DNA from: Trogon surrucura
Lineage: Eukaryota; Chordata; Aves; Trogoniformes; Trogonidae
Assembly: GCA_020746105.1 (NCBI GenBank)
Contig: CM036619.1
Coordinates: 5,176,561 to 5,240,560, forward strand
Direction: 5' to 3'
Length of the DNA: 64,000 nucleotides
This document shows positions 54,126 to 64,000 of this stretch, piece by piece; the first letter of the stretch is position 1; each line of letters starts with the position of its first letter. The notes under the pieces are model-generated. The model did no database searches, was not told where the DNA came from, and was given only the letters and a program-made list of their open reading frames with translations. The position numbers and the translations under genes were made by a program.

Positions 54126-54151
54126 TATATATAGTAATTATATATAGTAAT
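54126..54151. repeat. 13-bp perfect tandem duplication
   Basis: TATATATAGTAAT occurs twice back to back. Confidence 0.9.
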
Positions 54152-55520
54152 TCAGCAAAATCATACTGGAGTTCTTTTATCACACTTGCATGAATGTGAT
54201 TTGCCTCTCAAATCTCATTTACTGACACTTTGAGACAGATTGTTTAATTCCTGTTGCGCAAAGGATGGCCTTTGGTAAGTTCACCTGCAGTGAAAATTGA
54301 TATAAATAGTACAGTTGACTTTCCTGCTAATTTTTTCTTTTCCTGGAATTTTCACTTTCACCAAGATCATAACTCAGAGTCATCAATTCTGTACAGTCCT
54401 ACTGATTGTAGCATGTTAAAAAAAATTATAGAAATCACCCTAGTTTTCAGATTTTTAGCCAATTTCTCTTTAATAACTTGAGGTTTTATTTTTGTTTCTG
54501 CATTTTATCTGTATTATGGTATTACCTCTAATTTTCCAGAGCTTATACTTTGTCATGGTTTCTGTATTTGGATACGGATTCCAGTATTTGAGGCTTGCTG
54601 TTTTAATTCATGTATTTTTGTAACCTTTAATTGTGTTTGGTGTTCATTGCTCTGATAATCTCTTTGATACTGTCCTTGATTTACACGGAACATCTAATCC
54701 TAGCTTATTCTACAGTCTTAATGTTAACCTTCAATCTTTTTTTCTAGCCATGCCTTATTCTTCTAGGTTTTCAAAGTACTGTGATAATTCTGTAATTTTT
54801 TTTTTTAATTAAAAATTTTCCTGGCGAATTAACTTAAAATTGACAAGGAAAGAATTATTTCTCCTACGTGTCTATTTTATGTAGTGTTTGAAGAGGATGA
54901 AATGAATGTCATGAAGATGAATATAATTTTTACTGCATAGTCCAAGATTTCATATTTCATATTTCTAGTGTTAATGTTTAGTCCTGAAAAGTAGCTGTTT
55001 GTATAGGTCCTTGATATTTACGGCAGGAATTGTTTGATTTACGGAACTTTGGTTTTGCTGCCAACAGATATTGCGCGAGGCTTGAGTGTTATTTCAGACA
55101 ATTTTTTGGTTTTGCCATGCGATATAGAAGAAGTTCCTTCCATGTTAAATTTTGTAAGCACGGTCTACATTAAGAAGCTTGTCTTCCAGATCACAACCTT
55201 GTGTCTACTTGGAGATGCAGAAGTTTGCTCAGTCTTTACAGATTTTGTCCCACTTTCCCAACGCTGAGGCAAAAGCCAGGCTTTTTTCCCTCTCTTTTTC
55301 GTTCCTTACTGGCAACGGGATAGCTACCGCCCAAATACTGCCCTTCCAGTTACTTCTTTCTTGTGAGCTGTTACGAAAGGGAGTTTCTAATAAGAGCTGC
55401 GACTCCTTATTTGTTTAAATTCTTGAATGTTGACATGTTAGCTTCAGGCACACAGCTACCTTCATACATTCTTTTCTATATTCAGTATTTATTGAGGCTT
55501 TACCAAAAGGGAGTGAAAAC

Positions 55521-55566
55521 CCTTAAAACACATATTAAAAACCCCTTAAAACACATATTAAAAAAG
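55521..55566. repeat. 23-bp tandem duplication
   Basis: CCTTAAAACACATATTAAAA occurs at 55521 and again at 55544, separated by ACC in the 23-bp period. Confidence 0.9.
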
Positions 55567-55649
55567 CCTCCACCCCCACTTTTTTTTCTCACTTTTGCTA
55601 AGAGACGTGCTATTGTCCCCAAGCAAGGCTCACTTGTCATCCAGCGCCC

Positions 55650-55671
55650 GATCGCGTGTGACGTCGCGATC
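55650..55671. promoter_or_regulatory. CpG-rich inverted repeat around a CRE-like site
   Basis: GATCGCG (55650-55656) pairs with CGCGATC (55665-55671) around an 8-bp loop. TGACGTCG (55659-55666), close to the CREB/ATF site TGACGTCA, spans the loop and right arm. Five CpGs in 22 bp is unusual for this intron. A regulatory role is an inference only. Confidence 0.3.
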
Positions 55672-57213
55672 GCTTTTGTGACCTGAACCTTAACCTCCCG
55701 TGCTTGGCCTCCGAGTGTTCCCATCTCGAGGGTTTGCAAGGTAGCAAGACCATTCCTCCAGTACGCTCTCTGAAAATGGTATATCTTGATTTTCAGAAGA
55801 GAGAACAGAGAACCTGTTTCCAAAGTAGAATTCTTGCACCTCTCAAGTTTAATTGCCTTTGAAATGACTGGTGTTGAATTATAAATTGTTGTGTGATAGG
55901 ATAAGTAAACTTGGTGGCTTGTACGACTGTACCTTACTTGAGTTTGAACACACGTGTTGTTCAAACGATGGCTCTGACAACTCTCACCAACGTATTCCTC
56001 TTTCTTCCTTTTGGGGGAGCTTCTGATTCCAAGTGGACTGTCTCAAATTAGTGCTGCCGGTGGGTTCTACTTCTGACACCGAATACAAGTTACTTTTCCC
56101 CACTTACTGATTCTGATGGCAATTACACGCGATGAGATGATCTGTACTCCTTGTACAATGGATCTACTACCCTGTACTGTAATTCAGAATAAGTCACCTA
56201 ATTTTGCTACATGTGCATTTAAACTTCAGAGTCGTTAATGGCTAAAGTTAAATTGTAGCGATGCGTAAGATTGGGATATTTCTCAGTTGTTAAGTAGCTT
56301 CTTAGAAAGTTTTGAATTTCTGAGTAGACTGATGAAACATTACTGCAGCTGTATGTATTTGGCATTTTGGTTTCTGGTTCTGATATTTTTTCCATGTGGT
56401 GTATATGATAATCTTCACATTCTGCTGCTATTTGTGCTTAGTTTCACAAAGAAAGTTTATAAATAAGAATAACAATTTACAATAAAGCTGCTTCTCTGTA
56501 GCTCTCGGTATTATTCCCTAACATTACTAGAGATATGATTGGTGTATTTATCTTGAATACTTTTAGGAAAATTTGGATTTGAAACATAGTAGCTGGCAAT
56601 ACAAAGTTTTCCATGAGAGATGCCTGTGTTTGCCTTCCTTACAGAAGGGACAGAGTTGTCTCTCTCAGAGTAGCTGGTATAATGGAAAAGTAATCTAGTT
56701 TGTAGCTTCCTTTGCTTTGTAGGCAGACCAGCTCCCTCATACTGGACAAGGATTAAAATTTTTACTTGTTTTTTTTTTTTTTTTTTTTTAAAAGATAATG
56801 TCAAGGTAATTTGAAATAATAAAAATGTTCCATGTGAATGCTTAAAAAAATGGAAAAAAATCAGTGACTTTTTCTACAGAAATGAATCTGAAAACTGCAG
56901 AATGAGAATATAGAGAGGTGATCAAATGCTTTGGGGCTTAATATTGTGGAAGTTTTAATTGTCATGGAACTTCTCTTTAGGATATTTGCTTCTGTCTAGT
57001 TGTAGTTAAAAAAAATTTAAAAATTCTAGTTATTAAAGTTATTTTTAGTGAAAGAGTAAGATACTCTTTTAATTGGAGCAGGGAATAAAACATATGGGTG
57101 GGAATGTATGTATATTTATGTTTATGTGTAAACACAAATTCTAATGTATGTATAATAGTTCTGTGGTGTGTTATTGAAATTATGCTATTCTTTTTTTCTC
57201 CTCATCTGAACAG

Positions 57214-57324
57214 CACTCGACAATGCCATCTACTTCTTGATGTCTTCAATTCTACAGAGCATGAGTTGACCATCAGTGCTAGAAATAACGAAGATTTAAT
57301 TCTGCATGCTGGGGAATGTCAGCG
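57214..57324 (+). CDS. TRAPPC9: TRAPPC9 internal coding exon B (partial gene)
   Basis: This is the next coding exon of TRAPPC9 after 44418-44560. The acceptor is TTTTTTTCTCCTCATCTGAACAG, ending at 57213; the donor is CAGCG|GTAGGT at 57325. The first base (C) completes the Ser codon split by the intron. The frame then reads [20 protein letters not shown], followed by [17 protein letters not shown], which lines up with the human stretch that follows LPATS. About five substitutions are visible against recalled human sequence, mostly in the SARNNED segment. The 111-bp exon ends in phase 2 (CG of an Arg codon), so the next exon must supply one base and should continue with MAIQVDKFNF. That exon is not in the remaining 6.7 kb. 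A CR1 element begins about 135 bp downstream of the donor. Confidence 0.95.
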
Positions 57325-57460
57325 GTAGGTGCCTTCACTATTAAAAGGGTCCTGATTTTGAACCCTATTATTTGTTTATACCCAACTGATGGTGTTTGGG
57401 GCCTATTTTTCTTTCTAAATGTTTCACATGTCAAAGAATATAAGAATTTTACTTCCTTCA

Positions 57461-58648
57461 GATCAGGCCCAGTCAGCATGGGTGTAGGAAAGGCAGGTCC
57501 TGCCGGACGAACCTGATCTCCTTCTACGGCAAGAAGACCCCGACTGTTGGACGAGGGAAAGGCTGTGGATATCATCCACCTAGACATTTGGAAAGCCTTT
57601 GACACTGTTCCCCGCAGAATTCTCTTGGAAAAACTGTTTGCTTATGGCTTGGATGAACGTATGATCTGCTGGATAGAGCACTGGCTGGGTGAATGGGCCC
57701 AAATAGTTGGTGGTCAACGGAGTTAAATCCAGCTGGTGACTGGTCACAGGTGGTGTTCCTCAGGACTCAGTGTTGGGACCATTTCTGTTCAACGGCTTTA
57801 TTGATGATATTGCGAAGGACATAGAGTGTATCGTCAGTAAGTTTGCAGATGACACCAAGTTAGGTGGGAGTGTTGATCTGCAGGAGGATAGGGAGACCCT
57901 ACGGAGAGACTTGGACAGGTTGGATAGATGGGCTGGTGTTAATGTTATGAGCTTCAACAAGACCAAATGCCAGGTCCTGCCCTTGGGCCACAACAACCCT
58001 CTGCAATGCTACAGGCTTGAGGAAGTGTGGCTGGAAAGCTGCCTGGCAGAAAGAGACCTGGGGATTCTAATCAAGAAGCAGCTGACTATGAGCCAGCAGT
58101 GTGCCCAGGTGGCCAAGAAAGCCAACGGCGTCCTGGCTTGTATTAGAAATTGTGTGACCAGCAGGAGTAGGGAGGTGACCATCCCCCTGTACTTGGCACT
58201 GGTGAGGTGCTGGAGCGAGTGCAGAGGAGGGCAACGAAGCTGGAGAATAAATCTTATGAAGGATGGTTGAAGGAGCTGGGGCTGTTTAGTCTGAAGAAGA
58301 GGAGGCTGAAGGGAGATCTCATCACTCTCCACAGCTACTGAAAGGACGTTGTAGAGAGGTTGGTGCTGGTCTCTTCTCACAGGTCATTAGCAGTAGAAGA
58401 AGATGGTAGGTGCAACAGGGGAAGTTTAGACTGGACATTAGGAAAAAAGTTTTCACAGAAAGAGTAGTCAGCCATGAGAATAGGCTGCCCAGGGGGGTGG
58501 TTGAGTCCCCACCCTTGGAGGTGTTTAAAGGTCGTTTAGGTGTGGTGTTGGGGTAGATGGTTTAGGAGGGAGCTTTGTAGAGTAGGGTTAGTGGTTGGAC
58601 TCGATGATCCTAAGGGTCTTTTCCAACCTGAATGATTCTATGATTCTG
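57461..58648 (+). repeat. CR1 LINE, about 1.19 kb, just after exon B
   Basis: 5' truncated in the RT domain (GGCCCAGTCAGCATGGGTGT, GAAAGGCTGTGGATATCATC). The frame from 57770 reads [20 protein letters not shown], then [16 protein letters not shown] with the catalytic-type FADD motif. Later blocks include [20 protein letters not shown]. The GTGAGG/TGCTGG junction near 58203-58209 lacks the usual segment between ALVR and the ERVQRR block, an internal deletion of roughly 60-70 bp. It ends CCAACCTGAATGATTCTATG. It is in sense with TRAPPC9 and starts about 135 bp past the exon B donor. Confidence 0.94.
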
Positions 58649-61600
58649 AGTTCTGGCAACATCTCAAGTGAATTTATATTGCTTATGAATCCAGTAGTAC
58701 CGAAAATATCAAAACACAGGATAGCTGGTTCTGAGGTGTACAGCTCATTTAACTTGTATTTGTAGAATGTGGTAATATAATTTGCATGTCCTCTGAACGT
58801 AGCTCTGATGCTAAAACCTGATCTTACTAGTTCATTACCCGTTCCCAGTTTTGAATCGTCTTTTCTTTATGTGGTTCCCTAGCCATTTCATCAGTTTTCG
58901 TAGAAAAGCTGCAGGAAGGAAAAATAGAATTGAAGAAAAAGCAATCACAGTCTCTGTGGAAAAAGTATTTTGGATTGAGTAGGCTGTTATTGGTTCTTGC
59001 AACCCTACTGTGGGGATGTAAAGGCAATTTTGTAGCTAACTATAACCACTATTTCCCATAATATATCTACCCAGTATTGCTATTGCAGGCTGTACCTTGG
59101 GTTGCTTGGTTTATCTCCTTCAGATGATCATTGCGTCTAGATGACACCGTTTTCACCATAAAAAGACGAAACTGTGACAAAAGAAAATGTTTCTGTCTGG
59201 TCATGGGCTATCTGCACAGTTTTCTTTAGGAGAGTTGTGCTGCGGTCTTAAATCAAGCAATTGATAAACTTATTTAAAGATGTATTTTCATGCCTTCAAA
59301 TCTCAGTGTGAATATTAACTTCAAAGTAAAACCACATCAATTTCAGGGTATGCGGTTGTCAAAAAATATAGGATGTGTAACAAGAGCAACAAAATCAGAA
59401 TAATTTTTGCCTTATTGAGTCTGGAAACAAAGGCTGAATTTTCTCAATTTCAGTTTATCAAGGAAGGGGCAAAAATATCAGGAACATAAAGTGCTTGTTC
59501 CTTATATTTAGAAAGAATTACGTTAATATCCTTTTTTAAAATCAGTCTAAATGCTCCCCAAAATGTTCAGGTCCTTATCTGTACTGTTCTGCAATTTTGT
59601 TTTTGTGCCTCTTGCTATTTCTCATCGGTTTTGTGCTTGAAATTTTTCACTCCCAGTTTTTGAGACAATATGCAACAAGCAGAAGTAATGCTACAAGTAA
59701 GGGTATAAAACTACTTTGCATCTCCTTGACAGAATCACTTTTATTTTCCTATGGGTTTAATAATCGTTACACTGTGATGACTATAAATCCTTTCAACAGG
59801 TCTTCTGAAAGAGTCACTTATCAATGTGAATTGTGCAAGTATTTAAACCTTTTAAGGATAGTGATTTTTATTCTTACTGCAGAACATCTTATTCTTGCTA
59901 AGTGCTTTTAATTGTAACAACGTGTTTATAGATCCTATGTTGCTGATAGATTTAATTTGTATTTTCATGGATCTGCTAGAGAAACTCAGGTGGAAAATAC
60001 ACTAGGCCTTAAAATATAATTAAAATTAGCTTCCTGTTACTACAAAGGGCTTTTGTTAATCTTGAAAAAACCGAAAAAGTCAGAAATTGTCCCCTTTTTT
60101 GAGCAGTGGTTCTAGAACTTTCTTTTTTAACATAGGACCATCATTCTCAGGAGTTCACGTTTGAACCAAGTGTTTTCTCTCCAAATACACAAAGATTTTC
60201 AACAGGCCTACTTCTAGCTTCTCCTTTTATCCTTTTTTCCTTTGGACATCAGTTTTTGTTAATATCTGAGTAATATTTAAAGAGAGGCTTTTCAGTCAAG
60301 TTCATACCTTCTTGATTCCATCCTCATTCTTAATGCTTTCCACATCATGCTTGTATTTAAAATATAACTTTTTTTTTTGCCAGCTTTGGTCACTCTCGCT
60401 TCCTTTTGCGATTTACTCTCCCACCATTCATCACCATCATGTTGAAATCTCCTGTCTTGACAAAGTGGAGATAGCAGGAAATTGTTTTCTTCATTCCTGT
60501 TCTTATTGCTGGAGACCCTGTTTTCATATTCTCTGCCTACAGACATATTTTTCTGCCTACAGGGAGAATGCCACGTCCTCCTTACGACTGCCTCTTTGCT
60601 TTCCACTTTGTGTGTTTAGAAAGTAAAAGAAGTTGGAAATCTCTCGTGTGTTGCTTCCCTCTTCTGTATTACGGAGCCGTCGCTGTAGAATAGAAGTTTT
60701 TGCCCTCCTGTGCCTGGTGAGAGGGAATTTGCAAGGGAATTTCCCTTGCCTTCACGTAAAACGAGGAGTGGTGACGGAAGGCTCTGGATGCTGCGCCTCC
60801 TAAAGCACTTTCCATAATATATTTGATTTCTAACGAAGGTGTGCAATTGGCCGTGGCGCTGGAAATGGGGAGGGTGGAGGAGGTGGAAGCAGAAATGCTA
60901 AGAAAAGTCAGAGATCATCATCTGTCCTGGCACTGCCAACTCTTGCTGAGTCCTTTTTACTTTAAGGTCTGATGTGAAGAATATTTCAATTAACTTAGAG
61001 GTAAAGAAATAATAGTTGTACAAAGACACTGTATACAAAATGATATTACACTCTGAAGGAGAAGTGGCATCCTTCAGGCCGTTAAAATACTGTCTGGAAA
61101 ATATACGCCTTTTTGTACAGTAAGATTATTCTGCTAACTAGTGGAGATTGTTGTTTTAGCTTTCAGAAAACCTTAAGCTTACAGTTTGCTGTAATTTTTA
61201 AGCCATTGATTGGGAATATTTAACATGTGCATTGTAACTGTTCTTGAGTATGTATATAAGCAATTTTTCTTAGAAGCAACAGTCTTTTTCCTCTGTTTTA
61301 GAGGAGCACATGCTTTATTCCCTGTTGTTTTATAATAAGAAATGATAATTTGGGCTCAGATTTCATTTTGTTCACCCTTTTTTCTCTCTTTTATCATTAT
61401 GTGTTCTGCAGACACACAGGTGGAAAGGATCAGGCTTTCATTTTTTTTGCTGTATCCCAAAAATGTTACTTAGTGATCTTCACACTCCACATTTTGGTCA
61501 CCATAAGACTTGAAATGTTCCTTTGTGTCCCGTTCTGAGACAATTAGTCAGATGCTTTACTTGGAGGTCTTTTGTTCTCAGAAGATTGCAGTGGGGAGGA

Positions 61601-64000
61601 GAGAGAACTAAGATTTATTCGGAGGAGAGGAAATTTGCCCTCCATCTCCTGCGAGTTGATACGTTGAAGAAAAAGAGAGGAGCAAGGATTTTGGAAGGTC
61701 CTTTGTTGAACTCCTGAAAATAAATTTAGGCTTCACTACAAAGCTAAATTCTAAATCAAGTGATTTTTTTTTTTGCTGCTTTACATCTGCAAGAGGTTTT
61801 TTTAAGCTTTAATATACACGGGGAAATGCATTGGACAAGTGGAGTCCCGACAAAAAGTTGTCAGACAAGGTTCTGTACTAAAGTTCTGGCCACATTGAGC
61901 GATGCTCAGATGTTGGCAGTGTCTTCAGTTAAAAAGTGAGAGGTTTGATGTGCCACAGTGTGGTGTCAGCAGCTATCTGGCTGGATGTACTTCACGTGGC
62001 GATGAGGGAAACAAGTTCTCTGATATAAGATGTTGGTAAGTTCGACTTTCAGATGTTTTTCTAGACTAACAGAGCCTTCTGCAGAGCCGTTTCTCGAAGT
62101 CGTCGACTGCACACTCTTGAACGGGCTTTGCCATGAGCGTTGAAATGTTTTGAATGTAATCAGCAGTACAAGTGAGCTTGTTTATCACAGTGATGTGATA
62201 AACATGTGATTCAACAGGTTGTTCTGAAGTGGAGGACTATAGCAGGCAGCTCTTGGAGGGGAGTTGTCTTACGTACGTTAACAAAAACACTGTTGCCACT
62301 AGCGGTGATTTGAATTTATTGAAAAACACAGGTATGGTAATTATTGTGTTTCTTACTTGATTATCAAACCATTAAAATTAAATTTCATTACAACCCTCAT
62401 TTATGCGTAAATCACTTCATAATTTATGGTAATAGATGTTATCTAGTTACGTGCCCCAGGATATCTCATTTGGCACAACGTACGCTGCATTGCCTTCGCA
62501 TTTCTATTCTGTGCACGGCGCGTCTGGCATTTGGGAGCGGCAAACATCATCCTCAGTGGGAGATTTATCACGGTGATGGCCTGGGTAGATCAACCCACTC
62601 ATCTATCCTTGTGGTACAACACAACTGAGTTGTTAAAAGTCTTCCATGTGTATTTAACACTTTGTCACGTTGCAGTTTTCAGACTGTTTTGGCTTTGGTG
62701 TGAGGACCATGGGGATTAAAGCTTGAGGCTGCCCAGGAATAGGACTAGAGGAGTTAAGAAATGAAGCATAAACAGGACCTGGGTAAGAATAAGATGGGAA
62801 AAAAAGGGTCAAATGGTGTCGATCATGGAGGAGGATCTCAGAATCATTCCAGCATCTCTCTCACTAGAGAGGATGTCTTCTCCACTAGATGCTGGAATGA
62901 AATTATTTTTTTTTTGAGAGCTTTATTTCCTTGAGCACAATAAGTAGCCCTGAAGTTTCTGGGTAGGTGTTTCACTGGGACAAGACACAATGAATGAGGA
63001 AATAGCTTTCATTGGTACCTCAAATGGTAGAAGCTTTTGTGTAAAATGTACACGTTCCGACAAGTACTGGTGGCCCATGGGAGTGCTCATGTGAAATAAC
63101 ATGATGGAATTGTGCCCTTTTAATTTTTTTATTTTGAGAGTTGCGTAAGAAAAAATAGGCTGAACAAATACTACAGTAAGAAGGTCAACACTCACAAATT
63201 AAGAACTGACAAGTTTCTTGCTGGGTCAGAGTTCCTGAGTTAAAGAGTGAGTTTACGTATATGACTATAATAGGTTTTGCTGGGTTTTTTTTTTGAAGTC
63301 AGCACAAGTATCAGTATTTTTCTCATTTTTGATAAGGAAACTTTTTTGAGCGTTGTTTTCACCTATTTTTAAATACTTTTCCTGTTAAATTGTGACTCAA
63401 GAGTAATTAAAGAAACAAATTATTTTCATTTTTTTATACCTGTCAACACACAGTACGGCGTTTCTTTCACCCATGGAAAGTAAAGAATTTTTTAAAAGTC
63501 CTTTGTGTGCACACTGTTAACAAGGGCCATTGACTACTGCTTAATTACTTTATTTAAATGTGTTGATTAATTGGCCTGTGAAGTCTCTGATGTGGTACGC
63601 TGCAGTTTCTGCAGTATAGTTAACAATGCACAGAAATATTAAAACCATTTTGAAATAAGTCTTCTTTCAAACAGTATGAGAGTTAAAAATTGATCCCCTT
63701 TTACGCTGTAACTTCCTTTAATAAATTTATTGTCCATGTGTAAGTAAATTACGACTGTTATTTCTCATAACTGCCAAGTCAGTGTTTAATTTGTGCATTT
63801 GTTTATGACAGGGTGTGTTTTCTGTTTGAGAGATTAATGTTTTTTTTTCCTTACATTGCTGTTACAGTTTATGTTTTAAAGACGAAGCTGCTATGACTAA
63901 GGCTTCGCATGCTGTCATCGAGAGAAAATAATTCCCAGCAATTTCTCTGGGTCTTCATGTTAAATTCATGGCAAGCTGGAAGTTTCTGAGAAACCTTCGA
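58649..64000. other. Intron sequence after the last CR1
   Basis: About 5.3 kb with no CR1, LTR or recognised exon. 60300-60850 gives mirrored ORFs on both strands with no known domain. A hairpin lies at 62845-62899. Confidence 0.5.
62845..62899. repeat. Hairpin with perfect 13-bp arms
   Basis: CATTCCAGCATCT (62845-62857) is the exact reverse complement of AGATGCTGGAATG (62887-62899). The 29-bp loop contains a second small inverted repeat, CTCTC/GAGAG (62858-62862, 67-71). It could be a stem-loop RNA fragment, a decayed small inverted-repeat element or chance. Confidence 0.6.

Larger units (their letters stand above)
51996..57213. other. Intron sequence before exon B
   Basis: No CR1 or LTR was recognised. 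It contains a 13-bp tandem pair (54126-54151), a 23-bp repeat (55521-55566), a CpG palindrome (55650-55671) and a 21-T run (56769-56789). A GC-richer piece at 53100-53270 is unassigned. Confidence 0.5.
57325..64000 (+). other. TRAPPC9: TRAPPC9 intron after exon B (partial)
   Basis: The intron begins GTAGGTGCC and runs off the right edge. It contains a 1.2-kb CR1 (57461-58648), then about 5.3 kb of AT-rich sequence with no recognised repeat except a hairpin at 62845-62899. No block encoding the expected next residues (MAIQVDKFNF) was found. Confidence 0.85.

Noticed and set aside
55363..55964. Overlapping 107- and 154-codon ORFs on opposite strands
   Set aside because: They cross a tandem repeat and a palindrome, show no known domain, and mirror each other as chance ORFs do.
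56769..56789. 21-T run as the reverse poly(A) tail of a processed pseudogene
   Set aside because: No gene-like sequence precedes it on the opposite strand and no target duplication was seen.
63868..63931. Possible next exon after a TTGCTGTTACAG acceptor
   Set aside because: Phase fits exon B, but only about 20 codons are open before a stop and the peptide does not match the expected MAIQVDKFNF continuation.

Overview
The window is vertebrate, almost certainly avian, nuclear DNA. It is AT-rich, has no dense gene layout, and is littered with about 30 fragments of CR1 (chicken repeat 1) LINEs. Most are truncated at the 5' end and end in the ATTCTATGATTCT-type 3' tail. Two solo endogenous-retrovirus LTRs with 5-bp target duplications, and a third decayed LTR, fit a bird. 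The order cannot be fixed from the sequence; from memory LTRs of this kind are common in Neoaves.

Only one gene is recognised: TRAPPC9 (NIBP, the Trs120-like subunit of the TRAPPII tethering complex) on the + strand. Two internal exons are visible, 44418-44560 and 57214-57324. They join in frame (phase 2) across a 12.65-kb intron and encode contiguous residues of the C-terminal Ig-like part of the protein. Everything before 44418 is upstream intron, and everything after 57324 is the start of the next intron. Neither the preceding exon (expected to end near GDYSHVK) nor the following one (expected to start near MAIQVDKFNF) was found.

Layout. 1-44417: upstream intron with CR1 copies in both orientations, a solo LTR inside a CR1 (25550-26550), a solo LTR with perfect TSD (39436-40609), a decayed relative of the latter (19176-19508), a CpG-richer patch (37265-37560) and a repeat-free stretch (33970-35300) that is a candidate conserved non-coding block. 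44561-57213: intron with a phase-compatible cryptic terminal exon (46401-46533), a CR1 inserted in the tail of an older CR1 (51240-51995) and a small CpG-rich palindrome (55650-55671). 57325-64000: intron with a 1.2-kb CR1 that starts about 135 bp past the donor site, and a 13-bp-arm hairpin (62845-62899).

Most open reading frames in the window are either decayed CR1 reverse-transcriptase fragments or chance ORFs in intron sequence. I found no convincing new biological system. The most useful leads are the cryptic TRAPPC9 exon, the nested insertions that give relative ages, and the inverted CR1 pairs that could form double-stranded RNA in the pre-mRNA.
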